From CAYRTD01 sp964426915 (GTDB lineage: Bacteria > Bacteroidota > Bacteroidia > Bacteroidales > GCA-2748055): a stretch of DNA of 17,622 bases. The translations under genes and the position numbers were made by a program. Positions 1 to 8,507 of this stretch are shown here, piece by piece. Position 1 is the stretch's first letter. Every line of letters starts with the position of its first letter. The stretch lies in assembly GCA_964426915.1 (NCBI GenBank), contig CAYRTD010000085.1:1-17622 (forward strand), read 5' to 3'. Under the pieces are notes generated by a model. It did not search any database and had not been told where the DNA came from. It was given only the letters and a program-made list of their open reading frames with translations.

Positions 1-50
1 TACTAAAAAAGTTCTTACGAATATTAAGTTGAGGTCTTTTAATCAGTAGG

Positions 51-98
51 TTTATGGGTTTATTGGTTTATGGGTTTATTGGTTTATTGGTTTATGGG
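51..98. repeat. Tandem octamer array (TTTATKGG)x6
   Basis: Six uninterrupted 8-bp units alternate TTTATGGG and TTTATTGG in the order G,T,G,T,T,G. The unit is close to the TTTATAGG and TTTAATCG octamers in the composite repeats that follow, so the two arrays are probably related. No gene or promoter is recognisable in it. This is read directly from the sequence; any function is unknown. Confidence 0.93.
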
Positions 99-129
99 GG
101 TGTGGTATAAAAGGAGATCCGAAGTATAG

Positions 130-459
130 GTTTAATCGTTTAATCGTTGAATCGTTTATAGGCAATGCACCGATTACCGATCACCGATCACCGATTACCT
201 ATAAGGGTTTAATCGTTTAATCGTTGAATCGTTTATAGGCAATGCACCGATTACCGATCACCGATCACCGATCACCGATTACCTATAAGGGTTTAATCGT
301 TGAATCGTTTATAGGCAATGCCACCGATCACCGATCACCGATCACCGATCACCGATTACCTATAAGGGTTTAATCGTTGAATCGTTTATAGGCAATGCCA
401 CCGATCACCGATCACCGATCACCGATTACTGATCACCGATCACCGATCACCAATTACCC
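130..459. repeat. Four composite minisatellite units (octamers plus ACCGATY heptamers)
   Basis: Each unit has a left block of 8-bp steps (one or two TTTAATCG, then TTGAATCG, then TTTATAGG), a short CAATGC(C) linker, and a right block of 7-bp steps of ACCGATC/ACCGATT. In units 1-3 the unit closes with CCTATAA. The heptamer blocks lie at 169-196 (4 copies), 246-280 (5), 323-357 (5) and 400-455 (8, with variants ACTGATC and ACCAATT). TTATAGG at 156, 233 and 309 is the exact inverse of CCTATAA at 198, 282 and 359, so units 1-3 can each fold into a hairpin; in unit 4 the closing arm is lost. Octamer copy number also differs (units 1-2 have two TTTAATCG, units 3-4 one). With the octamer array this fills the gene-free stretch 1-464. 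Confidence 0.93.
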
Positions 460-497
460 CTTTTGTGTTATATAAGTTCAATCAAAGAAAAAACATT

Positions 498-1109
498 ATG
501 AAAATTATCTGTATTGGAAGAAATTATATTGATCATGCTAAAGAATTAAAGAATCCTGTGCCGGAAAAGCCGGTGTTTTTTATGAAACCCGACTCTGCTT
601 TGGTGATCAGGAACCGTCCTTTTTTTTATCCTGATTTTTCAAATGATGTACATCATGAGATAGAGGTTGTGATCAGGATCAACCGTCTCGGAAGGTCGAT
701 TGATGAAAAATTCGCTCACAGGTATTTTGATAAAATAGCCCTGGGTGTCGATTTTACTGCCCGCGATCTTCAGGCAGAATGTAAGGAAAAGGGACTTCCC
801 TGGGAAATAGCCAAAGGATTTGATTATTCTGCTCCTGTTAGTGAATTTTCCGGCATTAACAAATTTACGGATATCAACGCAATCGATTTTCATCTCGACA
901 TTAACGGGGATACCGTACAGAAAGGGAACACAGGCGACATGATCTTTTCATTCCCGAGAATAATTTCCTACGTTTCAGGATTTATGACGCTCAAAACCGG
1001 GGATTTAATTTATACCGGCACTCCTGCAGGTGTGGGTCCCGTAAAAACGGGAGACCATCTTGAGGGTTATCTGGAAGGGAAAAAAATGCTGGATTTCTTT
1101 GTTAAGTAA
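498..1109 (+). CDS. Fumarylacetoacetate hydrolase (FAH) family protein, FAHD1/YcgM-like
   Basis: A 203-residue single-domain member of the FAH superfamily. This group cleaves or decarboxylates acylpyruvates, oxaloacetate or related 2-oxo acids with a bound divalent metal, probably in the cytosol. It has the N-terminal GRNYxxHAxEL motif (residues 7-17), the metal ligands E54 and E56 in HHEIEV and D85 in GVDFTARD, the PWEIAKGFD segment (101-109), and the C-terminal TGTPAGVGP loop. An upstream in-frame ATG at 465 would add 11 residues, but ATG 498 starts the protein at the conserved MKIICIGRNY, so I chose it. The length is normal for the short FAHD1-like group. The gene converges on the PLP decarboxylase with 7 bp between stops. 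The exact substrate cannot be read from sequence. Confidence 0.9.
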   Translation: MKIICIGRNYIDHAKELKNPVPEKPVFFMKPDSALVIRNRPFFYPDFSNDVHHEIEVVIRINRLGRSIDEKFAHRYFDKIALGVDFTARDLQAECKEKGLPWEIAKGFDYSAPVSEFSGINKFTDINAIDFHLDINGDTVQKGNTGDMIFSFPRIISYVSGFMTLKTGDLIYTGTPAGVGPVKTGDHLEGYLEGKKMLDFFVK

Positions 1110-1116
1110 AAATTCA

Positions 1117-2544
1117 TCAGATTTCTTTTCCGATTTCTTTCACTCTTTTTAGCAATTGTTCCAGATCTTCTTTTTTAGTAAAGGGATTCATGATGGAAAC
1201 TCTGAGGTATACTTTTTCATCCAGCTCTGTCTGGACAATATAAAACTCACCTTTTCTGACAAGCACAGACCTAATTTTCCTGTTGATTTCATTCAGGTCT
1301 TTATTTTTTCCTTCATGATACCTGAAGCAAACAATATTGGCATCGGGCTCTGCTGCAAGTTCGATGTTTTCTTCATTTTCGCACATAGCCGCCAATACAT
1401 TTCCCATATCATACAGGTGGTCGATGTTTTCAGAGAACGTTTCTTTACCTCCAAGAAGCAACTGAAGGTAAACATTCAGTCCCATCATACTTTTGGTGCA
1501 TTCCATCGTTCGTCTGGCGAAATTATACCAGTCTTGTTCTTCGTCTTCATCTAATAAATAAGAAGCTTTCTGGGCAAAAGTCGAATATGACGTTTGCCCA
1601 TCCCTGAATAATATCAAGGTGTTCAGACCCGGGGTCATGAGCATTTTATGAAAATCGATCACGATAGAATCTGCCTGATCCGAACCTTTCAGCAGATGTT
1701 TGTATTTATCCGAAAGTATTGCCGCACCTCCGTGGGCTCCGTCAATATGAAACCAAATATTATGTTTTTTACAGAAATCTCCTGCTTTTTGCAGATCATC
1801 ATAACTTCCTGTTGCTGTAGAGCAACTGCTCGCGGTTAATGCAACTACTCTCTTTCCTTCGCTTAGGGCTTTCTCATATATCTCTTCCAGTAAATCCACA
1901 CGCATTCTGTATTCTTTATCCACTGGTATACTGAGAATTCCTTTTTCCCCCAGTCCCATTATTTTCACTGCTCTGGGTATGCAATAATGGCTTGCTTCCG
2001 ATATCATAAAAACCGGGTTATCGTCGCTTCGGACTCCTTCTTCCCATATGTCATAACCGGTTTGGTTCTGACGTGCAGCTAATAGAGCGGTGAGATTGCC
2101 CAGGCTTCCTCCTGATGTAAAAAGGCCATCGGCTCCGGGCGGGAAAGAGAATTCTTCTGCGAAGAATTGTGCCACAGCTCTTTCCATAGCTACATTCGCA
2201 GGCCCCATTTCGTATACTGCCGAACCGTTATTTAACAGTCCACCTATCAATGAACCAATGGCTGCCAGGGGATTCGGAACGGCACACTGGTGACCGGCAT
2301 AGCGCGGGTGGTGAAGATGATTTGAATCTTTCAGGAGTTCATCAAGGAAATAGGAATAATCCTTTTTTTCTCTCAGTAAGCCATAGTATTTGTCATAAAG
2401 TTTACCGGGTGAATTATCAGGTAGTACAGGGATTTCATTATTATCACCAAGTACTTTCTTAAGATATTCAGAAAGCTGATCAAGGGTTTCTTTTCCATAT
2501 TCTTCAAAAAAACTACCGGAGTAAAAATCTGTAATGTTCTTCAT
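1117..2544 (-). CDS. Pyridoxal-phosphate-dependent decarboxylase (group II, AADC/GAD-like)
   Basis: A 475-residue fold-type I PLP enzyme of the group II amino acid decarboxylase family (aromatic amino acid, glutamate, histidine and diaminobutyrate decarboxylases). Visible landmarks are the N-terminal HHPRYAGHQ segment, the cofactor-stacking histidine H186 in EASHYC, the cofactor-binding aspartate D268 in HIDGAHGG, and the Schiff-base lysine K300 in VIDFHKML. It therefore looks catalytically complete. The GGSLGNLTAL segment (about 155-164) matches the family's phosphate-binding region. It starts 2 bp after the stop of the M14 peptidase gene, so the two are almost certainly one transcript. Pairing with a secreted peptidase would fit amino acid or peptide catabolism, but that is inference, and the substrate amino acid is not decidable here. 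Confidence 0.92.
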   Translation of the reverse strand: MKNITDFYSGSFFEEYGKETLDQLSEYLKKVLGDNNEIPVLPDNSPGKLYDKYYGLLREKKDYSYFLDELLKDSNHLHHPRYAGHQCAVPNPLAAIGSLIGGLLNNGSAVYEMGPANVAMERAVAQFFAEEFSFPPGADGLFTSGGSLGNLTALLAARQNQTGYDIWEEGVRSDDNPVFMISEASHYCIPRAVKIMGLGEKGILSIPVDKEYRMRVDLLEEIYEKALSEGKRVVALTASSCSTATGSYDDLQKAGDFCKKHNIWFHIDGAHGGAAILSDKYKHLLKGSDQADSIVIDFHKMLMTPGLNTLILFRDGQTSYSTFAQKASYLLDEDEEQDWYNFARRTMECTKSMMGLNVYLQLLLGGKETFSENIDHLYDMGNVLAAMCENEENIELAAEPDANIVCFRYHEGKNKDLNEINRKIRSVLVRKGEFYIVQTELDEKVYLRVSIMNPFTKKEDLEQLLKRVKEIGKEI

Positions 2545-2546
2545 AT

Positions 2547-4289
2547 CTATTTTTCTAAGAAAAGGCGTGCTACCGGATAACGTTGATAAACATCTTCCCC
2601 ATAGGGAGATCTTTCATATATAAACCTGAGCTGAGCATAATGATCAGTGGCAAAATCCGGATCCTCTTCTTTTTTCTTATTAAATATTTTCTGTAATTCC
2701 ACATCATAAGCCAGAATCTCAAGTGCTTTTTCTTCAAAGAGGTAGGGTGAAAAATATTCTTTTCTTGAAAGGATGCTATCAAAGAAATTCCAGTTAAAAA
2801 AAGAATCCTCACCTTCCGGTTCGAGGCTTTGCACGAGGTATTCCCGGGCTTCCTGATTCAAAGGAATGAGGATATCTCCTTTGTAGAAATCCAGTTTCCC
2901 ACGGGAAGTGGTAACTTCTGTATCATAATGTTTGTAATGTCCGTTATAGGGTGTGCCGAGGGTTTTATAATCCTTTATATGATAATAATCCACAAAAAGA
3001 CTTGTATCTCTTAATATTGTGGAGAATTCGACTTTATTAATCTTTAATCTTTCTATTACTTCTTTCCATGCCTGGGGAACAATATAGAAATCGGGAGCAA
3101 TAACTTTTTTTACCGGATTATAAGTTTTGTAATAGGGTATATCTTTTTCCCAAACCGAGTCGGAGTTAAATGAATAGTTACTCTGTCCTGAAAGAGGGCT
3201 TGTGCCGGTTTCCATTTTATATCCCCTGAAGGTAAGGAGATCATAATTGCCTGTATCCAGTTCCCATGTCAATGTAAATTCCTTCTTATTCATTAACTGA
3301 GACTTTGTCAGATCGCGGGTAAGGGTCAGTTCAGTAGTATTATCAGCCATGAATTCAGATACGCTTTGTATGAAATGATAAGTTGCGAGTACCCTGTCTT
3401 CGAAATCCTTTAACATGTGAGCTTCAGTTGTAAATCCTATGGTATTAAAAAGAGAAGCATATCCGGTGGTATACCTGGGGTGATCCATGAAGGCAACAAT
3501 TCCGGTTTCCGGATTCCGGTAATCACGGCTTTGCACATAAGGAATAATTTCATAAGGCCCGTTTTCCATTTTATTATAAAGTTCAGGGAGCATACGCTCA
3601 TAAAGAAAATCGGAGACCGGGATATTTAACTTATCTTTCTGAGTGGCTATAAGGGTAAGAACATACGGATAATCCGCTCCGTTTGAAGTATGGGTGTCAA
3701 TGAAGACATCCGGATCCCAGATCCTCATGGTTCTTACGAGAGATCTTGTATTCCGGGTATCGAGTTTCATAAAATCCCTGTTCAGATCCATGTTACTGGC
3801 ATTTCCTCTGAATCCGTGTTCAACGGGGCCATTTTGATTTGCACGGTAATACTCCCCCCTGTTAAGTGTACCGCCGACATTTAAAACAGGCACAATAGCT
3901 ATAACGACATTATCCAGGATCTTTTTGTATTTGCTCTGATTCGAAAGAATTTCTTTTGCATACAGAATGCTTGCATCAACACCACAGGGTTCACCGGGAT
4001 GAATTCCGTTATTAATAAAAAGAATGCTTTTACCATTTTGCCTTACCAGTTCGGGAGTGAATAATTCAGATTGTGAAATAAGAAAAAGATGGAGGGGTTT
4101 TCCTGAATCGGTTAATCCTGTTTCCATAAGCAGTGCCTCAGGATACTGTTCATCGAGATAACTGTAATATTCTATTGTTTCTTCCCAGCTAAGAGTCTGG
4201 TTTTTTTCAAATTTTAATTCTGGTTGTGCATGAATATTAAACCATATGGTAGAGGAGGTAATTAAGGCAAGAATATTTTTGATTTTCAT
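2547..4289 (-). CDS. Secreted M14-family zinc carboxypeptidase
   Basis: A 580-residue M14 metallopeptidase. The N-terminus is a signal peptide of about 21 residues ending near HAQ, so export to the periplasm or beyond is expected. Zinc ligands are H97 and E100 in the HPGE motif and H200 in FIDTHTSNG; DLNRDF (168-173) gives the substrate-binding Asn-Arg pair; E289 in TTEAHM is placed as the catalytic glutamate. The catalytic domain takes about residues 30-310. The C-terminal ~260 residues are an extension without a recognised motif and are common in Bacteroidota homologues. It lies 102 bp after the HD-domain gene and 2 bp before the decarboxylase gene, all on the same strand. I saw no convincing promoter in the 102-bp gap. 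Exact specificity (M14 carboxypeptidase versus amidase) is uncertain. Confidence 0.92.
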   Translation of the reverse strand: MKIKNILALITSSTIWFNIHAQPELKFEKNQTLSWEETIEYYSYLDEQYPEALLMETGLTDSGKPLHLFLISQSELFTPELVRQNGKSILFINNGIHPGEPCGVDASILYAKEILSNQSKYKKILDNVVIAIVPVLNVGGTLNRGEYYRANQNGPVEHGFRGNASNMDLNRDFMKLDTRNTRSLVRTMRIWDPDVFIDTHTSNGADYPYVLTLIATQKDKLNIPVSDFLYERMLPELYNKMENGPYEIIPYVQSRDYRNPETGIVAFMDHPRYTTGYASLFNTIGFTTEAHMLKDFEDRVLATYHFIQSVSEFMADNTTELTLTRDLTKSQLMNKKEFTLTWELDTGNYDLLTFRGYKMETGTSPLSGQSNYSFNSDSVWEKDIPYYKTYNPVKKVIAPDFYIVPQAWKEVIERLKINKVEFSTILRDTSLFVDYYHIKDYKTLGTPYNGHYKHYDTEVTTSRGKLDFYKGDILIPLNQEAREYLVQSLEPEGEDSFFNWNFFDSILSRKEYFSPYLFEEKALEILAYDVELQKIFNKKKEEDPDFATDHYAQLRFIYERSPYGEDVYQRYPVARLFLEK

Positions 4290-4391
4290 GTAGTTAAAAC
4301 TTTTTTACTTTTGATTTTTGGCAATTAATTTGAGTCGTCAATAAAGTCTGACAACCCAGATATCGGACCTCATAAACAGACACTAAAATAA

Positions 4392-5249
4392 TTAATCAGG
4401 TACCTCCTCATGAAGTTCTAATTTCAGGGCTTCAAAGAAATTATGCACATAGGGGTCATCGGTGGATTTAAGAATATTTTCTGAAAGGATCCTGATGGTA
4501 GGAGTATTTTTCATTATTTCTTTATAAATATGTTTAATTACTGCCACAGGCCCTGATGTCTGTTCTTCACCGGTTTCATTTATTTTTCGAATCTGTAGAT
4601 TATATAACCTGAAAAAGCTTTCGATGGTATGATGGCGAATACTATGGATCTTTATCATTTCAGGAATCCTGGCACAATTGGTGATGAAATTCCCGTATCT
4701 TCCGGAAAGATTGGCGATAATTTTAAGGCCAAGGTCTTCCATGGATATTCCTCTCAACAGATATATTTCGCTGTATCTGAAGACTCCAATATTTCCCAGG
4801 GCATCAAGATCATCACTGATATTCAGTGCCGGTAGCAGCATAACTTCCCCATCGGTGATCAGTTTTCCGGCAAGACCATATGATTTATTATCATGTTTTT
4901 CGATGGCTTCGGAAATAGCGGATATGCCGGCAGGTTGCTGAGGCATATTATCCAGGAATTTGTTCAGGATCTCAACGCCGGCTTTTCCGTGTTCGCTACC
5001 CTTTTCTATTATCATGCCGGAATCGTGAAACATGCTCGATAAAAGGAGGGACTCAACAAATTCATAACGGATATTTATCTCCGGTTTTTCGAGACTGGTA
5101 AGAAGCCTTCGGGCATGTTTCCATACCCTCAAATGATGAAAATGATCATGAGAGGGGAGGGGATGTCTGGTAAATTCGGCTTCCAGAAATTTAAAGGAAG
5201 GCGAGAGCCACTGCTCTTCAGACCTGTTCAGGTGTTGATTAAGGTCCAT
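4392..5249 (-). CDS. HD-domain phosphohydrolase-like protein
   Basis: A 285-residue cytosolic protein with an HD superfamily domain over about residues 30-160. Candidate metal ligands are H39 in SHDHFHHLRV, H75-D76 in MFHDSG, and D147/D149 in ISDDLDALG; H87 and H119-D120 may also contribute. The HDHxHxLRVW start resembles the YedJ-like group of predicted nucleotide phosphohydrolases. The C-terminal ~120 residues show no motif I recognise. The ATG begins 1 bp after the pyruvate kinase stop codon, so translation coupling is likely. A role next to pyk in nucleotide or phosphate metabolism is possible but unproven. HD fold assignment is secure; the substrate is not. Confidence 0.85.
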   Translation of the reverse strand: MDLNQHLNRSEEQWLSPSFKFLEAEFTRHPLPSHDHFHHLRVWKHARRLLTSLEKPEINIRYEFVESLLLSSMFHDSGMIIEKGSEHGKAGVEILNKFLDNMPQQPAGISAISEAIEKHDNKSYGLAGKLITDGEVMLLPALNISDDLDALGNIGVFRYSEIYLLRGISMEDLGLKIIANLSGRYGNFITNCARIPEMIKIHSIRHHTIESFFRLYNLQIRKINETGEEQTSGPVAVIKHIYKEIMKNTPTIRILSENILKSTDDPYVHNFFEALKLELHEEVPD

Positions 5250-5250
5250 T

Positions 5251-6681
5251 TTATATATAACTTAACTTCAACATATTTGTTTTACCTCTTTTTTGCAGAG
5301 GAATACTACCTATATGTACAATAACATCACCTGACTGTATATGTTTTTTATTTTTTAAGAATTCTATGGATGCATTAATGTAATCTTCGATACTCTTATT
5401 GCTTTCCAGATAAAATGAACGGACTCCCCAAACCAGGGAGAGCATCGGAAGAAGGCTTCTGTTTCCGGTGAAAGCAAAAATATCGGCCTTTGGACGGTGC
5501 GAGGATATCCGGAAAGCGGTATAACCGGAATGAGTGAATGTAATGATGGCCTTTGCATTTAATTGTTCCGCCATCTGTACGGCATTGAAACAAGTTGAGT
5601 CCTGCAGGAAACTTTTTGACATTTCCGCCGGGGCTGTCCCCCTGAAATATGTGAAGCCGTGCTCCTCAGTCCAATCGATGATCTTTTGCATATTTTTAAT
5701 CACAAGATCCGGATATTTTCCAATGGAGGTCTCACCGCTTAACATTAGGGTATCGGCTCCATCCAGAACTGCATTGGCCACGTCGGTGGCCTCTGCCCGG
5801 GTGGGACGGAAATTACTGATCATGCTTTCCATCATCTGAGTAGCGATGATAACAGGTGTGGCAGCTTTAATGCATTTCTCAACGATCATTTTCTGTATCA
5901 TGGGGACCTGATCAAAATCCACTTCCACTCCCAGGTCTCCCCTGGCAACCATTACTGCATCGGAAATATGAATGATCTGGTCGATTTCCTTCAATGCTTC
6001 GGGCTTTTCAATTTTTGCTACTATCCTTGCCTTATGCCGGAAGTTTTTCATAAAATCCTTCAGCTCAATTATATCTGTTGAAGATCTTACAAAAGACAGA
6101 GCGATCCAATCCACTTTATGCTCAAGGGCAAAGCTTGCGTCCTCAATGTCTTTTTCTGTCATACAGGGAAGAGAAATCCTGGTGGAAGGAAGATTAACTC
6201 CCTTGCGTGAGGATAACGGGCCTCCGTGGATAATTCTTGTTTTAACTATATCCACTCGGTTTGAATACGTAACTTCAAGTTTGATTTTTCCGTCATCAAT
6301 TAGAATCGTTTCTCCGATTTTCACATCTTTGGGAAGATGTTCGTAACTCATATATGCCTGTTTTCCTGTTCCGGGCGATTCCTTGGAAACAAGATAGAAT
6401 TCATCTCCTTCCCTCAGGTATACCTGGTTATTCTCTATTTCGCCAATCCTGAGTTTAGGCCCCTGCAGGTCGGCAAGTATGGCTACCCTTGAATTTAGTT
6501 CTTTGTTAAGTTCCCTTATATTACGGATGCTTTTGAGATGATCATCATGAGTCCCGTGCGAAAAATTCAAACGGCATACATCTATTCCTTCATAGAATAA
6601 TTTTTTCAGGACATCTTTATCGGCAGTTGCGGGACCCAGCGTGGCAATAATTTTTGTATGGGATCTGTCGTGTCGCATCAT
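5251..6681 (-). CDS. pyk: Pyruvate kinase
   Basis: A 476-residue pyruvate kinase, which transfers the phosphate of phosphoenolpyruvate to ADP in the last step of glycolysis. The family signatures are all present: TKIIATLGPAT near the start, LNFSHGTHDDH, ILADLQGPKLRIG, the B domain, the catalytic lysine in IVAKIEKPEAL, MVARGDLGVE with its metal-binding acidic residues, the ATQMMESM helix, RAEATDVANAVLDG and LSGETSIGKYP. The length is typical, with no extra C-terminal PEP-utiliser domain. The start is MMRHDRSH; either of the first two ATG codons could serve. The gene follows the AhpD-like gene by 6 bp and precedes the HD gene by 1 bp. Confidence 0.98.
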   Translation of the reverse strand: MMRHDRSHTKIIATLGPATADKDVLKKLFYEGIDVCRLNFSHGTHDDHLKSIRNIRELNKELNSRVAILADLQGPKLRIGEIENNQVYLREGDEFYLVSKESPGTGKQAYMSYEHLPKDVKIGETILIDDGKIKLEVTYSNRVDIVKTRIIHGGPLSSRKGVNLPSTRISLPCMTEKDIEDASFALEHKVDWIALSFVRSSTDIIELKDFMKNFRHKARIVAKIEKPEALKEIDQIIHISDAVMVARGDLGVEVDFDQVPMIQKMIVEKCIKAATPVIIATQMMESMISNFRPTRAEATDVANAVLDGADTLMLSGETSIGKYPDLVIKNMQKIIDWTEEHGFTYFRGTAPAEMSKSFLQDSTCFNAVQMAEQLNAKAIITFTHSGYTAFRISSHRPKADIFAFTGNRSLLPMLSLVWGVRSFYLESNKSIEDYINASIEFLKNKKHIQSGDVIVHIGSIPLQKRGKTNMLKLSYI

Positions 6682-6687
6682 GATTTC

Positions 6688-7245
6688 CTAGTATTTATAG
6701 CCACCGGGATCGCTCTCCAGCTCAACCTCGAGTGTCAGGACAATCCTGTTAACGAAATTAAAATAGCTGATTATCAGAGTAGTATCAAGGATGGCTCTGT
6801 CGGTTATTCCTGATTGTTTGAGTTCTTTTACATATTTCTGAACCTTTTTACTATCGGGTATCCGTGTAGAAATATCCGCAAGCTCACATAGGAGCAGATC
6901 CCTTTTCGGCAGGTCCACCTCATGGTAATCGTTGATAAACTTCTTTAATTTTTTCTCATCTTTCCAGTAATGATTCAGTGCTTCTCCATGATGCCTGATG
7001 CAGTATTCACATCGGTTAGCGCAGGAAACAACTACTCCGATCATTTCTCTTTCTTCACGGCTCAGCGGAGACTTCCCAAACATAAGGGTTATATACAAAT
7101 CCATATGCCTGTTGATAGTACGTGGGTTCAAACTCTGGATCTTGTGTATTTCAGCAATTTTACCCCTGCTCTCAAGTATTTGATCGTAAACTTCTTTTAG
7201 GTAACCTTCAGATTCAGAGGGGTTGATAACTTCAATATTGGCCAT
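6688..7245 (-). CDS. Carboxymuconolactone decarboxylase/AhpD-like protein (peroxidase-related)
   Basis: A 185-residue all-helical AhpD-like protein. The redox motif CxxCxxxH is present as C79, C82 and H86 in CEYCIRHH, preceded by LSREEREMI, the usual family context. Proteins of this group are annotated as uncharacterised peroxidase-related enzymes or alkylhydroperoxidase-like proteins, and the paired cysteines suggest thiol-disulfide chemistry in the cytosol. The length fits the family. It lies 6 bp upstream of pyk, pointing to co-expression, and 32 bp downstream of the CAP-domain gene. The physiological reductant and substrate are not visible. Confidence 0.88.
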   Translation of the reverse strand: MANIEVINPSESEGYLKEVYDQILESRGKIAEIHKIQSLNPRTINRHMDLYITLMFGKSPLSREEREMIGVVVSCANRCEYCIRHHGEALNHYWKDEKKLKKFINDYHEVDLPKRDLLLCELADISTRIPDSKKVQKYVKELKQSGITDRAILDTTLIISYFNFVNRIVLTLEVELESDPGGYKY

Positions 7246-7277
7246 AGGAGATAGGAGGTTTTTGTTTTAAAGATAAG

Positions 7278-7892
7278 CTATTTTAGCTTTTTGCCAAAAG
7301 ACATAACACAGTTATGACGATATTTTTTATGACTTTTAATGGCAACTCCTATGGCATTAAAATTTGGACTCAAAAGATTATGACGATGACCAAGATCCGG
7401 AATATCTTCGTCTATAAGAAGTTGTATCAATATATCCAGGGCCGAATCATAACCGTAGGCAATATTCTCAGCCACTTCATTATATTTCCCCAGCAACGGA
7501 CCGTATCTTTTTTCAAACCGCTGATGGCCAGTTGTACCTTTTTTACCCGCTGTAACAGCATGTTCTTCTGCAATTTTGAAAAGATCATGCTCAGGCATAA
7601 ACAGAGGAAGATTGCTGATCTTTTTAAGATCACGGTAAAGTGATTTTGTATAACGTGAAGATTTTTTTCCTTCAAGATAATTATCAAGGATAGTGTTAGC
7701 AAAAAGTTCGCCATCAATCCTTGCAAGATTTGCAAGGAATATAAGTTTTTTCTCTTCATCGTTCAGAAAACCCGAATTTTTTGCAGTATTTGCTTTTGAA
7801 AGTATCTCCTGATCCCATTTTTCCAGCCCATCCTGTCCATTCAAATATGGAAACATCATAACTGCAGTAAGAATTATTAATATTTTTCTCAT
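7278..7892 (-). CDS. Secreted CAP (SCP-like) domain protein
   Basis: A 204-residue protein with a short signal peptide (MRKILIILTAVMMFPYLNG, cleavage near residue 19) and a CAP domain over about residues 45-200. Family hallmarks are the repeated histidine pattern HDLFKIAEEHA, the GHQRF segment, NIAYG, and GHRHNLL followed by NFNAIGVAI. Bacterial CAP proteins are exported and mostly of unknown molecular function. The gene has a 153-bp upstream spacer (7893-8045) in which I found no full Bacteroidota promoter; TAATTATG on the minus strand at 7931-7938 is one mismatch from the -7 box but has no -33 partner. Confidence 0.9.
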   Translation of the reverse strand: MRKILIILTAVMMFPYLNGQDGLEKWDQEILSKANTAKNSGFLNDEEKKLIFLANLARIDGELFANTILDNYLEGKKSSRYTKSLYRDLKKISNLPLFMPEHDLFKIAEEHAVTAGKKGTTGHQRFEKRYGPLLGKYNEVAENIAYGYDSALDILIQLLIDEDIPDLGHRHNLLSPNFNAIGVAIKSHKKYRHNCVMSFGKKLK

Positions 7893-8045
7893 GATTTTGT
7901 TCTGTTTTTTAATTACTGTTTTTGAAGAATCATAATTACATATGTGAAAGGGAAGATGTTTTTATTAAAGTTGTTTTATTAGCTTCCGTTCTTTCGGGTC
8001 CATATGTATTTACAATAAGGAGGGCGATGGCAACGGATTATCCCT

Positions 8046-8504
8046 TCAAATTTTCTTCTTATCTTCCCAGTTCCTGATCATATATATATCATAATCCTCA
8101 AACGCGAAAAATCCTAGTTTCTTATATAATTTTTTTGCCGGTAGGTTTTCTTTGTGTACTTCCAGTTTAACCTGGGCGTTTTTCTTTTTTATGAATTTAA
8201 GGCTTTCAATACCCAGCATTTCACCCAGGCCCATTTTCTGATAAGAGGGATGAATGCAGAAATGATGCAGAAACATTCGTCTTCCATCCCAGGTCATCCA
8301 GCTTGTGCCGATAATTTTTTTCTCACCGGGAAGATCCATAATGATAAAGTGGCCTCCCTGAGAATTGCATTGCAGGATAGTATCTGCTGTGTCACCTCTT
8401 TCGGCACCCCCCATATCATTTATTTCCCAGAGCTTCAGGATTTCGGGAAAATCCTGTCTGCTAAAGTCCCTGAATCTTATCTGATTTTTGATTTTTTTAC
8501 TCAT
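8046..8504 (-). CDS. GNAT-family N-acetyltransferase
   Basis: A 152-residue single-domain GNAT protein. The acetyl-CoA pyrophosphate-binding motif QKMGLG follows FLHHFCIHPSY (motif A), and the C-terminal part has the KLEVHKENLPAKKLYKKLGF motif B stretch common to the superfamily. It would transfer an acetyl group from acetyl-CoA to an amine of an unknown acceptor. The ATG lies 3 bp after the stop codon of the NfeD-like gene, so the two are probably co-translated. No motif narrows down the substrate. Confidence 0.9.
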   Translation of the reverse strand: MSKKIKNQIRFRDFSRQDFPEILKLWEINDMGGAERGDTADTILQCNSQGGHFIIMDLPGEKKIIGTSWMTWDGRRMFLHHFCIHPSYQKMGLGEMLGIESLKFIKKKNAQVKLEVHKENLPAKKLYKKLGFFAFEDYDIYMIRNWEDKKKI

Positions 8505-8507
8505 TCC

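Noticed and set aside
130..459. The left-end repeat as a CRISPR array
   Set aside because: The units are built from 7- and 8-bp steps with no unique spacers, repeat lengths vary, and no cas gene is in the window.
4290..4391. Promoter in the gap before the M14 peptidase gene
   Set aside because: No TAnnTTTG box with a proper -33 partner was found on the minus strand; read-through from the pyk-HD transcript is as likely.
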